Positions 1 to 8,217 are shown, numbered from the stretch's first letter. The stretch: DNA of 64,000 bases from RGIG8709 sp045575975 (GCA_045575975.1 JAZNFO010000016.1:1-64000), one strand, 5' to 3'. Notes: generated by a model from the letters alone, not told the origin. Program-made: numbers and translations.

Positions 1-822
1 GAAGAACAATTTATACATAAGGATGCTGTTCCTGCAATTATCCCAAGAGAGATTTGGGACAAGGTACAGGAGATTATACGAATAAATTCAGAGGGCAAAG
101 TGAAATCGCAAAGCAATCAGACTTGTCACAGATATGCATCTCTCCTAAAATGTGGAGATTGCGAAAGCACATTCACAGCAAAAAGGCGAAAAACAAAAGG
201 TAAGCCTGATAGAATTGAGTATGTGTGTAACGGTTATCACAGACACACTCATATGGTATGCTCCTCACACAGAATTAACGAATCGGTGCTTGATGAACAG
301 ATTTATAAGCAACTTGCCATAATGAGAGATGGACTCTCCAAATGCTCAAGACAAATCGAAAGTGATATACGGTCATGGATGTCACAGAAAAATAATGTAA
401 GCAAGAGAATAAAAAGGCTTCAGGACAGTATAAATGCGACCGAGCTTGAGGTTGAACAAATACTTATGGAGAAAATCAAGGACAGGGATAATGCCGAAAG
501 ATATGAAAGAATGATAGAAAAGCGAAACAGAGAAATCGAAGGCTTCAAAAATGAGATTGCAAAGATAGAAAATATTGATAAAACTATCAAAGAGAGAAAA
601 AAGGCAATGCTCGAAAATGCAAATCTGCTTGACAAAATATTAAGCGAAAAGGAACTGAGCCACACAAATCTGTGTCTGCTGTTAGAAAAAATTATAATCC
701 ACGAGGATGACTACGGACTCCGCCTTGAAATACGAATGAAAGCACCATTCCTCGAAAAGAGTTATACAGATGAAATTGGTATGATATACGAGGACGATTA
801 CGAGGAAGCAATGGTTGGATAA
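1..822 (+). CDS. Large serine recombinase, C-terminal part (5' truncated by window)
   Basis: The frame is open from base 1, so the gene starts left of the window; 273 codons are present. They begin with a stretch like the end of the 'Recombinase' domain (PAIIPREIWDKVQ). A zinc beta-ribbon follows (CGDC near local residue 53, a second Cys pair about 25-35 residues later), then a long charged coiled coil at about residues 110-220. That order is the C-terminal half of large serine integrases, where ribbon and coiled coil bind att DNA and control directionality; the catalytic serine domain is not in view. A GTG at base 100 is internal to this frame and is not the start. It lies beside a hypothetical gene and a split tRNA-Leu, so it probably mobilises the element whose right edge is near 2480. 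Confidence 0.93.
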   Translation, partial: EEQFIHKDAVPAIIPREIWDKVQEIIRINSEGKVKSQSNQTCHRYASLLKCGDCESTFTAKRRKTKGKPDRIEYVCNGYHRHTHMVCSSHRINESVLDEQIYKQLAIMRDGLSKCSRQIESDIRSWMSQKNNVSKRIKRLQDSINATELEVEQILMEKIKDRDNAERYERMIEKRNREIEGFKNEIAKIENIDKTIKERKKAMLENANLLDKILSEKELSHTNLCLLLEKIIIHEDDYGLRLEIRMKAPFLEKSYTDEIGMIYEDDYEEAMVG

Positions 823-851
823 CCCAAAGAATACGAGTGTTTCGTCCACAA

Positions 852-883
852 AAAATGCTTGTAGATGACTCTACAAGCATTTT
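852..883. terminator. Bidirectional hairpin terminator
   Basis: A perfect 14-bp stem (852-865 with 870-883) has a TGAC loop. It lies 30 bases after the recombinase stop and 17 bases beyond the end of the minus-strand gene. On the minus strand the stem runs into six T residues, so it best serves the minus gene; on the plus strand it ends in four T residues. Its stem is nearly the same as that of the hairpin at 2232-2261. Confidence 0.8.
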
Positions 884-899
884 GGAATTAATAAAATAA

Positions 900-2150
900 T
901 TAATTAAACATCTCTAAAAAAAGATTTCTAAATGGTTTATCCAAGGTTGCACAAACTAATTTACTCCATGTAGAAATACTGATAGTGTTAGCTTCAACGC
1001 ACCAGACCTTATAGTGTATAGAACTATACTTGTCAGCAGGAATTCCTGTGTTATTTATCGCACAAGAATATTTAGCACGATATGTTTCTATGTCGTATTG
1101 ATTAACTGAAAAATCAATATGTGTAAATGCCTGACTCGATGGATAATATTTCGCATGAATAAATGTTGCTAAAATAATATCTTCTTTCATCTTTTCTGTG
1201 TTCCATAATTCTTCAATTTCAATATGATAGAACAGATTTCCGTTATCAGTATCAGGTTTAATTATCATAATAATTTTATGACCTGTTTCCGGATTGAAAT
1301 GGACAATTATTTCTTTTTTTATAAGTTTATTTATATCAGCAAAGTTTACGGTAATACCAAAAAACTTTTGCGAATCATCAGTTGCAGTAGAAATCATATC
1401 CGAATAAGGAACTGCTAATTCTTCGTCACATCTCATATAAATATCCATATTTTCAATTTCATCAACCATAATCCGAAATGTATAAGGCATTATATCGGAT
1501 GGATGCCCAATTGAAGGGTCAATAAAGATATTATATAGATAATATGAGTCATGTAAACGAAATCCCTGACGCATAAAAGCTATATCATTAACTAATGTTA
1601 ACCCATATTTATTATGCGGCTTTTTAAGTTGTTCGTGTATTAAAATCTCATTTAAATCTTTTATAACATATGCTCGTTCATTGATAAGGACAAGAATTAG
1701 GGAATATATTGCATATTTTAACTCAATATCAAAGTAGTCGACTATTTTTTTGTTGTTAGACAAAACGCTCCACAGAAATGTGCCGCCAATCTCGGCATTT
1801 TGTTCAGCAAATTCAGGCTTTATATGTAAAAGCCTGAAACCGAGATACCAATTATCGCCATTATAACAATATTGTAAAAGTTCTTCTAAATCAGGTTCTC
1901 CACATTCAAAATATAACTTCACCGCAGTCTCTACCAAATTTGTCATAAAAACGGGGATACGCTCTGGTTCATCCGTAGCAAGAGTCCATGTTTGAAAAGG
2001 ATAATATTTAAGATAGATATTCGGATAATTTATATGAATTATTCCACCATGTGGTGCTTTTTTCATTGAACGTAAATAATAATTAACTTGCCAAAACTCG
2101 TCTAAATTTATTATTTGCTCTATGTATGAAAGTAAATCAGCCTTGTTCAT
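900..2150 (-). CDS. Hypothetical protein, element cargo (416 aa)
   Basis: I do not recognise this protein. It is 416 residues long, soluble-looking, rich in aromatic residues, Asn and Ile, with no signal peptide or membrane segment and no catalytic motif I can name. The start ATG at 2150 follows an AGAGG Shine-Dalgarno. The gene is visibly more A/T-rich than the housekeeping genes to its right. It is the only gene between the serine recombinase and the tRNA-Leu att region, faces the recombinase tail to tail, and is bracketed by two near-identical hairpins. Position suggests accessory cargo; a defence role is possible by location only, with no direct support in the sequence. Confidence 0.8.
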   Translation of the reverse strand: MNKADLLSYIEQIINLDEFWQVNYYLRSMKKAPHGGIIHINYPNIYLKYYPFQTWTLATDEPERIPVFMTNLVETAVKLYFECGEPDLEELLQYCYNGDNWYLGFRLLHIKPEFAEQNAEIGGTFLWSVLSNNKKIVDYFDIELKYAIYSLILVLINERAYVIKDLNEILIHEQLKKPHNKYGLTLVNDIAFMRQGFRLHDSYYLYNIFIDPSIGHPSDIMPYTFRIMVDEIENMDIYMRCDEELAVPYSDMISTATDDSQKFFGITVNFADINKLIKKEIIVHFNPETGHKIIMIIKPDTDNGNLFYHIEIEELWNTEKMKEDIILATFIHAKYYPSSQAFTHIDFSVNQYDIETYRAKYSCAINNTGIPADKYSSIHYKVWCVEANTISISTWSKLVCATLDKPFRNLFLEMFN

Positions 2151-2231
2151 AACTACCTCTTGTCTTAAATAAAAAAATTATAAACTTAGTATATCATATT
2201 TTTAAAAATATGTCTAATTATATTTATGAAA

Positions 2232-2261
2232 AATGCTTGCGAGATAACTCTCACAAGCATT
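2232..2261 (-). terminator. Terminator of tRNA-Leu
   Basis: The stem 2232-2244/2249-2261 has one mismatch (C2240/A2253) and a 4-base loop. Read on the minus strand it starts 9 bases after the tRNA 3' end and is followed by a run of T, so it is a rho-independent terminator for the tRNA gene. Confidence 0.8.
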
Positions 2262-2269
2262 CTAAGTGG

Positions 2270-2353
2270 TGGTGCGGATGAAGGGACTTGAACCCCCACG
2301 ATAAAATCACTAGATCCTAAGTCTAGCGCGTCTGCCAATTCCGCCACATCCGC
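2270..2353 (-). tRNA. tRNA-Leu (anticodon UAG), CCA encoded
   Basis: Read on the minus strand from 2353: acceptor GCGGATG, D-arm with GGCAGAC, anticodon stem CTAGA/TCTAG around the loop CTTAGGA (anticodon TAG, reads CUA), a long variable arm with a GAT/ATC stem as expected for class II tRNA-Leu, T-loop TTCAAGT, acceptor 3' strand CATCCGC, then ACCA encoded. The T-stem has two G-U pairs. The gene appears intact. It lies about 130 bp inside the inferred att junction, so it may be carried by the integrated element. Confidence 0.95.
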
Positions 2354-2511
2354 ATATTAAGTTTTTACCTCTTAATTTTTACACGGTAGAGATACACCGA
2401 GGAGGAGCATATCGCTTAATCCTCATATATGAAAACGGCCAAAACCGTAATCAACAATTAAATCACATACAGGACGGAACCTAAGTCTAGCGCGTCTGCC
2501 AATTCCGCCAC
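2316..2511. repeat. 32-bp direct repeat (2316-2347 and 2480-2511)
   Basis: The two copies are identical over 32 bp and lie 164 bp apart. Each covers the 5' half of a tRNA-Leu from just inside the acceptor stem to the anticodon loop. Outside the block they diverge at once: acceptor GCGGATG against GCGCCCG on one side, intact anticodon stem against unrelated sequence on the other. The block is a candidate attachment-site core. The 126 bases between the tRNA and the second copy hold no gene I can see. Confidence 0.8.
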
Positions 2512-2517
2512 GGGCGC
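2480..2517 (-). pseudogene. tRNA-Leu(UAG) 5' fragment, cut in anticodon loop
   Basis: On the minus strand from 2517 this reads GCGCCCG then the D-arm, the 5' anticodon stem and CTTAGG. After the anticodon the expected TCTAG stem partner is missing and unrelated sequence follows. The remnant is a clean 5' half rather than a gene with scattered decay, which fits site-specific recombination in the anticodon loop. Its acceptor stem differs from that of the intact tRNA next to it, so it is a separate gene. Confidence 0.8.
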
Positions 2518-2647
2518 AAATATGTCAGCTTTATAACCAACGAATAAGATTATATATTAAAATTCCTTAAATGTCAAGCTTTTTTATAAAAATATTTTAA
2601 TGATGTGTTTAAAAAATGTTTTGTGGAACAATTAATATTAGTAGATA

Positions 2648-2676
2648 TTGACTTTTGAAAATTACCGTGATAATAT
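2648..2676 (+). promoter_or_regulatory. Promoter of trkA-trkH
   Basis: TTGACT (2648-2653) and TAATAT (2671-2676) are separated by 17 bp, about 40 bases before the trkA start. Confidence 0.6.
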
Positions 2677-2715
2677 ATGTCTATAAATGTCACTACTTAT
2701 TAAGGGAGATTTAAT

Positions 2716-4089
2716 ATGAACATTATTATTGTTGGTTGCGGCAAAATTGGACAGACCCTTGCTGAGGAATTAATATACGAAGATGATATTAATATAACCG
2801 TAATTGATGTAAAGAACAATGTTATAAATGATATAACGGGAAACATAGATGTTATGGGCTTTGTAGGAAACGGAGCCAGCATAGATACTCTTATGCAGGC
2901 GGGTATAAAGGATACGGATATTCTTATTGCGGTTACAGGTTCTGACGAACTCAATCTTTTAACCTGTCTCATAGCAAAAAAAATAGGTAATTGCCAGACT
3001 ATTGCAAGGGTGAGAAAGCCTGAATACAGCAAAGAACTTCATCTTTTCAAAGAGGACCTGGGACTTGCCATGATAATAAATCCTGAGCAAACGGCAGCCA
3101 GTGAGATTGCAAGGGCGTTAAGATTTCCGTCTGCTATACAGATTGATACTTTCGCAAAAGGTAGAATTGAAATACTAAAATTCAGAATTCCTCTTGGCTC
3201 TGTGCTTGACGGACTCAAAATTGCGGATATGTCGCAGAAAATAGATTCTGATGTTTTGGTGTGCGGTGTTGAAAGAGATAACGAGGTTTATATTCCCGGT
3301 GGTGATTTTGTATTAAAGTCGGGAGATTTTATAAGCATAGTATCAGGTGCAAACCATAGTCATGGTTCTGATTTCTTCAAAAAAATAAATGTGAACACAA
3401 ACAGTGTTAAGGACTCTATTATTGTTGGAGGAGGGGCAACAGCCTTTTATCTTGCAAAGAGGCTTCTTGATACGGGCATAAAAGTTAAGATTATTGAACA
3501 AAAACCCGAAAGATGTGCAGAGCTTTGCGACCTTTTGCCAAAGGCAACAATTATAAATGCTGACGGTACAGACAACAGAGTTTTGCTTGAAGAGGGAATA
3601 GAGAGAGCGGAAAGCTTTGTTGCACTTACAAATATTGATGAAGAAAATATTCTTCTTTCTCTGTTTGCAAAAACCAAGACAAATGGAAAGCTTGTTACCA
3701 AAATAAACAGAATAGCTTATGACAATGTTATAGAGAACCTTGATTTGGACACAACAATATATCCAAAATATATTACGGCTGAATATATAGTTCGTTTTGT
3801 GAGAGCGAAAAACAATTCCATAAGCAGTGAAATAGAAACTCTTCATCATATCCTTGACGGAAAGGCAGAGGCTCTTGAATTTAAAATAAAGGAAAATTCA
3901 CCGATTATAGGAACAACTCTTGAAAAGCTTCCTATAAAGAAAAACACCCTTATTGCTTGCGTTGTGAGAGGTAGAGAGCTTATATCTCCAAGAGGTAAGG
4001 ATGTTATTATGGCCGGGGATACGGTTATAGTTGTTACAACAAATACAGGATACAGAGAAATAAATGATATTCTTGAGAAAAAGAAATAA
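2716..4089 (+). CDS. trkA: Trk potassium uptake regulatory subunit TrkA
   Basis: This is the cytosolic NAD(H)/nucleotide-binding ring subunit that gates the TrkH potassium channel. At 457 residues it has the standard doubled layout: RCK_N (IIIVGCGKIGQTLAEEL, Rossmann glycines), RCK_C, then a second RCK_N (IIVGGGATAFYLAKRLL from about residue 236) and a second RCK_C at the end. The ATG at 2716 follows a GGGAG Shine-Dalgarno. It lies 17 bases ahead of trkH with no terminator between, so the two form an operon. It is the first chromosomal gene after the tRNA-Leu remnant. Confidence 0.95.
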   Translation: MNIIIVGCGKIGQTLAEELIYEDDINITVIDVKNNVINDITGNIDVMGFVGNGASIDTLMQAGIKDTDILIAVTGSDELNLLTCLIAKKIGNCQTIARVRKPEYSKELHLFKEDLGLAMIINPEQTAASEIARALRFPSAIQIDTFAKGRIEILKFRIPLGSVLDGLKIADMSQKIDSDVLVCGVERDNEVYIPGGDFVLKSGDFISIVSGANHSHGSDFFKKINVNTNSVKDSIIVGGGATAFYLAKRLLDTGIKVKIIEQKPERCAELCDLLPKATIINADGTDNRVLLEEGIERAESFVALTNIDEENILLSLFAKTKTNGKLVTKINRIAYDNVIENLDLDTTIYPKYITAEYIVRFVRAKNNSISSEIETLHHILDGKAEALEFKIKENSPIIGTTLEKLPIKKNTLIACVVRGRELISPRGKDVIMAGDTVIVVTTNTGYREINDILEKKK

Positions 4090-4106
4090 ACAAAAGGAAG
4101 ACTTAT

Positions 4107-5546
4107 ATGAATTATAGAGTTATATTCAATGTACTTGGCTGGGTTCTTAATATTGAAGCGGTTTGTATGCTTTTGCCACTTATTTGTGCAGTTATTTATA
4201 CAGAGCCTGAGTGGCAAGCTTTTGCCATTTGTATTGCCCTGTGCCTTTTGGTGGGTGCATTTTTAAGCTTTAAATCCCCTAAAAATAAGTCAATTTATGC
4301 AAGAGAAGGTTTTGTTATAGTTGCATTAAGCTGGATTATAATGAGTATTTTCGGTTCGTTGCCGTTTATATTTTCGGGGACAATTAAAAGCTTTTGTCAG
4401 GCTTTTTTTGAAACGGTTTCAGGTTTCACAACAACAGGGGCCTCTGTCCTTGCAGATGTGGAGTCTTTGCCAAAGTCCATTCTCTTTTGGAGAAGCTTCA
4501 CCCATTGGATAGGCGGTATGGGAGTTTTGGTGTTTCTTGTGGCACTCCTGCCTCTTTCCGGCGGAAATAATATGCATCTCATAAAAGCAGAAAGCCCCGG
4601 GCCTGCTGTCAGTAAGCTTGTTCCCAAAGTTAGGTCTACTGCGAAAATCTTATATACCCTTTACATTGTGTTGACGGTTTTAGAGATTGTTCTTCTTATG
4701 TTTGGAAAAATGAATTTGTTTGAAGCTACGACAACTGCTTTCGGAACCGCGGGAACAGGTGGCTTTGGAATAAAAAATTCAAGCATAGGAGAATATTCTC
4801 CCTATATACAAAATGTTGTCACGGTATTTATGATAATATTTGGGGTGGATTTTTCATTCTATTATCTTTTGGCGGTAGTACATGATTTTAAATCCGCTTT
4901 CAAAATGGAAGAAGTAAGAGCATATTTAATTATTATAGCTGTTGCCATTGGTCTTATATGTATTAATTCAGCAGACAGATTTTTAAATATAGCCGAAAAT
5001 ATAAGACATTCTGCATTTCAGGTTGCATCTGTTATAACAACAACGGGTTACAGCACAACAGATTTTAACACATGGCCTGAATTTTCCAAAATGATATTGC
5101 TTCTTCTTATGTTCTTTGGAGCTTGTGCAGGAAGTACTGGCGGCGGTATTAAGGTTTCGAGAATAATTATTCTTGCCAAAAGCCTAGTAAAGGAAATAAA
5201 AATAGCCGCCCATCCAAGAACGGTTCACAAGATTACTCTTAATAAAAAGCCTATCGAACATGAAACTGTTCGTTCAGTTAACACTTTTATGGTTGCATAT
5301 GTTATTATTTATGCACTATCAGTGCTCTTGATAAGCTTTGATAATCTAGATTTCACCACGAATTTCACTGCGGTTCTTGCAACGCTGAATAATATAGGCC
5401 CCGGACTTTCACAAGTTGGACCAACAGAGAATTTTTCAGTTTTCTCTCCATTTTCAACTTTAGTTTTAACTTTTGATATGCTTGTTGGAAGGCTTGAAAT
5501 ATTCCCGATGCTTGTGCTTTTTTCACCATATGCATGGAAGAAATAA
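4107..5546 (+). CDS. trkH: Trk potassium uptake channel subunit TrkH
   Basis: This is an integral membrane K+ translocation subunit of 479 residues with many hydrophobic segments. Four TrkH/KtrB-type pore loops are visible as glycine-centred stretches: TTTGASV, TAGTGGFG, TTTGYSTTDF and LNNIGPGL. The conserved GSTGGGIKVSR stretch is also present. It is co-transcribed with trkA and followed by a strong terminator at 5549-5573. The family uses the ion gradient for uptake, gated by nucleotide binding to TrkA. Confidence 0.95.
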   Translation: MNYRVIFNVLGWVLNIEAVCMLLPLICAVIYTEPEWQAFAICIALCLLVGAFLSFKSPKNKSIYAREGFVIVALSWIIMSIFGSLPFIFSGTIKSFCQAFFETVSGFTTTGASVLADVESLPKSILFWRSFTHWIGGMGVLVFLVALLPLSGGNNMHLIKAESPGPAVSKLVPKVRSTAKILYTLYIVLTVLEIVLLMFGKMNLFEATTTAFGTAGTGGFGIKNSSIGEYSPYIQNVVTVFMIIFGVDFSFYYLLAVVHDFKSAFKMEEVRAYLIIIAVAIGLICINSADRFLNIAENIRHSAFQVASVITTTGYSTTDFNTWPEFSKMILLLLMFFGACAGSTGGGIKVSRIIILAKSLVKEIKIAAHPRTVHKITLNKKPIEHETVRSVNTFMVAYVIIYALSVLLISFDNLDFTTNFTAVLATLNNIGPGLSQVGPTENFSVFSPFSTLVLTFDMLVGRLEIFPMLVLFSPYAWKK

Positions 5547-5548
5547 TA

Positions 5549-5573
5549 AAACGGTTGCCTTTGGCAACCGTTT
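5549..5573. terminator. Bidirectional terminator between trkH and hpf
   Basis: An 11-bp stem AAACGGTTGCC/GGCAACCGTTT has a 3-base loop. It is followed by a T-rich run on the plus strand (ending at 5580) and by A/T-rich sequence on the minus strand, so it can serve both converging genes. Confidence 0.9.
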
Positions 5574-5580
5574 ATTTTTT

Positions 5581-6117
5581 TTATTCGGTTTCAATCAAAC
5601 CATAATCCCCGTCTTTTCTGCGATAAACAATATTCGTTCCCAAGGTTTCGGGATTTGTGAAAATAAAGAAACTATGTCCAAGCATATTCATTTGAAGAAC
5701 AGCTTCTTCGGCACTCATAGGCTTTGAAGAAAATTGCTTGTGTTTTATAATGTTGAATTCCTCAGAACTCTCTTCTGCTTCAATTTCCAAATCGGTAATC
5801 GGCTCATAATGTTCAAAGCCGCCTTCTTTAATTCTCTTTGCAAGTTTTGTTTTATTTTTGCGGATTTGTCTGTCAAGGTTTGACAAACATTCGTCTGCGG
5901 CATCCATTAAATCAAGAGCACTTGCCTCTGCACGGAGGAGAAATCCTTTGTAAAGAATGGTAAGCTCAATTGAAATAAACTTTTTAAGCTGTGATATAAC
6001 GATTTTGCAATCGTTGTCTCCTTCAAAAAACTTTTCAATTTTTGAAATCTTTTTCAAAAGTTGTTCTTTTCTGTTGTCAGAAAGTTCAATTTTTTTGCAT
6101 ATAAGGTTGTATTTCAT
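5581..6117 (-). CDS. hpf: Ribosome hibernation promoting factor, long form
   Basis: This 178-residue protein has the two-domain long HPF layout. The N-terminal beta-alpha domain sits in the mRNA/tRNA channel of the 30S subunit. A linker follows at about residues 100-125, then the C-terminal dimerisation domain with the signature KPMSAEEAVLQMNMLGH and NIVYRRKDGDYGLIE. Long HPF makes 100S ribosome dimers in Firmicutes under stress or stationary phase. The ATG at 6117 follows a GGGGGTG Shine-Dalgarno, and a vegetative-type promoter lies upstream at 6195-6223. Confidence 0.95.
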   Translation of the reverse strand: MKYNLICKKIELSDNRKEQLLKKISKIEKFFEGDNDCKIVISQLKKFISIELTILYKGFLLRAEASALDLMDAADECLSNLDRQIRKNKTKLAKRIKEGGFEHYEPITDLEIEAEESSEEFNIIKHKQFSSKPMSAEEAVLQMNMLGHSFFIFTNPETLGTNIVYRRKDGDYGLIETE

Positions 6118-6194
6118 ACTTGCACCCCCAAAAAAGTAGTTTTTTGTTGAATTTTAATAAATTAGAAAGCTATGATTTCTCTCCTCTTATTAGT

Positions 6195-6223
6195 ATTATA
6201 CAACAAATGCAAAAAATTTTCAA
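6195..6223 (-). promoter_or_regulatory. Promoter of hpf
   Basis: On the minus strand TTGAAA (6223-6218) and TATAAT (6200-6195) are separated by 17 bp, leaving a leader of about 70 bases before the hpf start. Confidence 0.7.
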
Positions 6224-6250
6224 GTGTTTTTTTCATTTGATTGAAATGTC

Positions 6251-6628
6251 TTAAAATTTAACAGGTCTGTATATAAGATGAAGATAGTTTCCCTCAGGAT
6301 CTTCGAAGAACATAAGTCCGTTTCCTTCTTCATTGATAGATGCTTCTGTCAATATTTTCGCACCGCTGTCCTTAACCTTTTTAACAGCCTCATCAAAATT
6401 ATCAACACTGATTGCAATGTGACGAAGCCCTTTGGTTTCTCTTGTGTATTCGCTGCCGTCTTCTTTTGCTGTGCAGAATTCAATCATAGCACCGTCATCC
6501 GCTTTAACGAAATATGTTTTGTTTTTTTCGTCTGCAAAAACCTGTTTCCAGCCGAAAAGCTTTATGTACCAGTCTTTAAGAGTTTCCGAATTCTTTGAAA
6601 ATATTCCGATATGTTCAATTCCTATCAT
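6251..6628 (-). CDS. VOC (glyoxalase/bleomycin-resistance fold) protein
   Basis: A single vicinal-oxygen-chelate domain of 125 residues. It has the paired beta-alpha-beta-beta-beta modules: EHIGIFSKN at the N-terminus, LRHIAISVDNFDEAV in the middle and FFEDPEGNYLHLIYRP at the end. His in EHIG, Glu in MIEF, His in LRHIAI and the late Glu/His are candidate metal ligands. The substrate cannot be read from the sequence: methylglyoxal-glutathione chemistry, a dioxygenase-like role or antibiotic binding are all possible. It appears to be monocistronic. Confidence 0.85.
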   Translation of the reverse strand: MIGIEHIGIFSKNSETLKDWYIKLFGWKQVFADEKNKTYFVKADDGAMIEFCTAKEDGSEYTRETKGLRHIAISVDNFDEAVKKVKDSGAKILTEASINEEGNGLMFFEDPEGNYLHLIYRPVKF

Positions 6629-6702
6629 TTTATCGCCCTCCAGTTTTTTCTTATATTATATCAAAAGAAATAACTGAAATCAATACCTGAAAAAAACATA
6701 TA

Positions 6703-6722
6703 TTGTCCGTTTTATAGGACAA
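6703..6722 (+). promoter_or_regulatory. Candidate operator at a small-gene promoter
   Basis: The inverted repeat TTGTCC-N8-GGACAA is centred near the -35 position of a TATAAT at 6732-6737. No good -35 box lies at 17 bp from that TATAAT, so the palindrome may bind an activator or a repressor. Confidence 0.45.
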
Positions 6723-6770
6723 GCGTTCTCTTATAATAAAGATGTAAACCAAACAAAAGGGGATGTTAAA

Positions 6771-7040
6771 ATGAGAGTATTAAGAAAAATTTCTGATTTA
6801 GTAAAATTTATAGGTATAATTATTCTGATGGGAACAGCAGGTGCAAGTGACCTTGGGGATATGGGTGTGGGAGAAACTATAAGCTGTATTTTTCTCAGTT
6901 TTTCCATATTGTCTTTTGGTGGAGTATTGAAAGAATTATCAAACATAAAAATCAGGAAAATAAGAAGCTCTGCAGTGTGTAAAATAAAGAAATTTCCAAA
7001 GCGGGAAGATGCTATGCTCCAGTATAAAAAGGCAATGTAG
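6771..7040 (+). CDS. Small membrane protein, hypothetical (89 aa)
   Basis: Not recognised. There are two hydrophobic segments (about residues 9-24 and 36-50) with a short acidic/glycine loop (SDLGDMGVGE) between, then a basic cytoplasmic-looking tail (KIRKIRSS...KKFPKRED). The ATG follows AAAGGGG at good spacing, and a TATAAT-type box with an overlapping palindrome lies upstream, so I take it as a real gene. It is separated from recA by that gene's own promoter. Confidence 0.6.
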   Translation: MRVLRKISDLVKFIGIIILMGTAGASDLGDMGVGETISCIFLSFSILSFGGVLKELSNIKIRKIRSSAVCKIKKFPKREDAMLQYKKAM

Positions 7041-7068
7041 CAACAGTGTTAATTAGTGAAAATTTTAC

Positions 7069-7096
7069 TTGACATAAAATTAAAGTTTGTTATACT
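7069..7096 (+). promoter_or_regulatory. Promoter of recA
   Basis: TTGACA (7069-7074) and TATACT (7091-7096) have 16-bp spacing. I see no clear Gram-positive LexA box (GAAC-N4-GTTC) overlapping it. Confidence 0.7.
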
Positions 7097-7158
7097 ATTA
7101 TTAAGGAAATAAATTTTTGAATGTAAAATATCTTTTTTGAAAAGGATGGTTAAATATA

Positions 7159-8214
7159 ATGGATGAGGCTAAGAAAAAGGCACTTGACAATGTGTTTGGA
7201 CAAATAGAAAAACAATTTGGACAAGGGGCGGTTATGCGTCTTGGAGATAAACCTAATGTTAAGGTTGAGGCAATTCCAACAGGTTCGCTTTCTCTTGATA
7301 TTGCCCTTGGAATAGGCGGTGTGCCGAGAGGTCGAATTATTGAAATATACGGTCCTGAATCATCAGGTAAAACAACTGTTGCCCTTCATATAGCAGCAGA
7401 AGTTCAAAAGCTTGGGGGCGAGGCGGCATTTATTGATGCAGAGCATGCCTTAGACCCGGTTTATGCAGAGAATCTTGGTGTTAGAATTGATGACTTGATT
7501 GTTTCTCAGCCGGACACAGGCGACCAGGCTCTTGAAATAACAGAACAGCTTGTAAGAAGCGGTGCTATTGATATAATTATTATAGACAGTGTTGCAGCTT
7601 TAGTTCCAAAGCAGGAGATTGAGGGATATATGGGTGAAGCTCATGTGGGACTTCAGGCAAGACTTATGTCTCAGGCTTTAAGAAAGCTTGCAGGTATAAT
7701 AAGCAAATCAAACACAACAGCAATTTTTATAAATCAGTTGAGAGAAAAGGTTGGGGTTATGTTTGGAAATCCAGAAACAACTGCAGGCGGTCGTGCACTT
7801 AAATATTATGCATCAGTTCGTCTTGATGTAAGAAGAATAGAGGCTGTAAAAGGCGATGACGGTGTTACCGGCAACAGAACAAGAGTTAAAATTGTTAAAA
7901 ATAAGGTTGCCCCTCCGTTTAAAGAAGCAGAATTTGATATTGTATTCGGTGAAGGCATTTCAAAAGAAGGCAATATAATTGATGTGGGCGTTGATTATGA
8001 TGTAATAAAGAAATCAGGTTCATGGTTCTCATATAATGATGAAAAGCTTGGACAGGGAAGGGAAGCTGTTAAGGCTCTTCTCAGAGAAGACGAAGCATTA
8101 AGAGATGAAATTGAAGCAAAGGTAAGAGCGGCAGCAGGTCTTGATAAAGACGAAGAAGGCGCTCCAAGCTTCGGGGATTCAACTCCTGTTCCAAAGCCTG
8201 GAAAGAAAAAATAA
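7159..8214 (+). CDS. recA: Recombinase RecA
   Basis: ATP-dependent strand-exchange protein for homologous recombination and SOS induction. At 351 residues it is of normal length. Walker A GPESSGKT is at residues 65-72, the MAW motif region is seen as IDAEHALDP, Walker B as IDIIIIDSVAALVP, and the L2 loop region follows NQLREKVGVMFGNPETT. The C-terminal tail is acidic then basic. recX follows after 3 bases and rimO after that, so recA heads a co-transcribed run. The ATG sits some distance after an AAAGGATGG Shine-Dalgarno. Confidence 0.98.
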   Translation: MDEAKKKALDNVFGQIEKQFGQGAVMRLGDKPNVKVEAIPTGSLSLDIALGIGGVPRGRIIEIYGPESSGKTTVALHIAAEVQKLGGEAAFIDAEHALDPVYAENLGVRIDDLIVSQPDTGDQALEITEQLVRSGAIDIIIIDSVAALVPKQEIEGYMGEAHVGLQARLMSQALRKLAGIISKSNTTAIFINQLREKVGVMFGNPETTAGGRALKYYASVRLDVRRIEAVKGDDGVTGNRTRVKIVKNKVAPPFKEAEFDIVFGEGISKEGNIIDVGVDYDVIKKSGSWFSYNDEKLGQGREAVKALLREDEALRDEIEAKVRAAAGLDKDEEGAPSFGDSTPVPKPGKKK

Positions 8215-8217
8215 AAT

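Noticed and set aside
2354..2479. A further tRNA gene between the intact tRNA-Leu and the fragment
   Set aside because: Short stems (GAGGA/TCCTC, CGG/CCG) are present, but no cloverleaf with T-loop and acceptor can be folded.
3343..3849. Long minus-strand frame inside trkA
   Set aside because: It is antisense to a clear TrkA coding frame, shows no Shine-Dalgarno and no recognisable protein features; it is a codon-bias shadow. The same holds for antisense frames in leuA-like, ptsI, dnaE and other genes.
7041..7158. LexA box upstream of recA
   Set aside because: No GAAC-N4-GTTC or close variant is present around the promoter.
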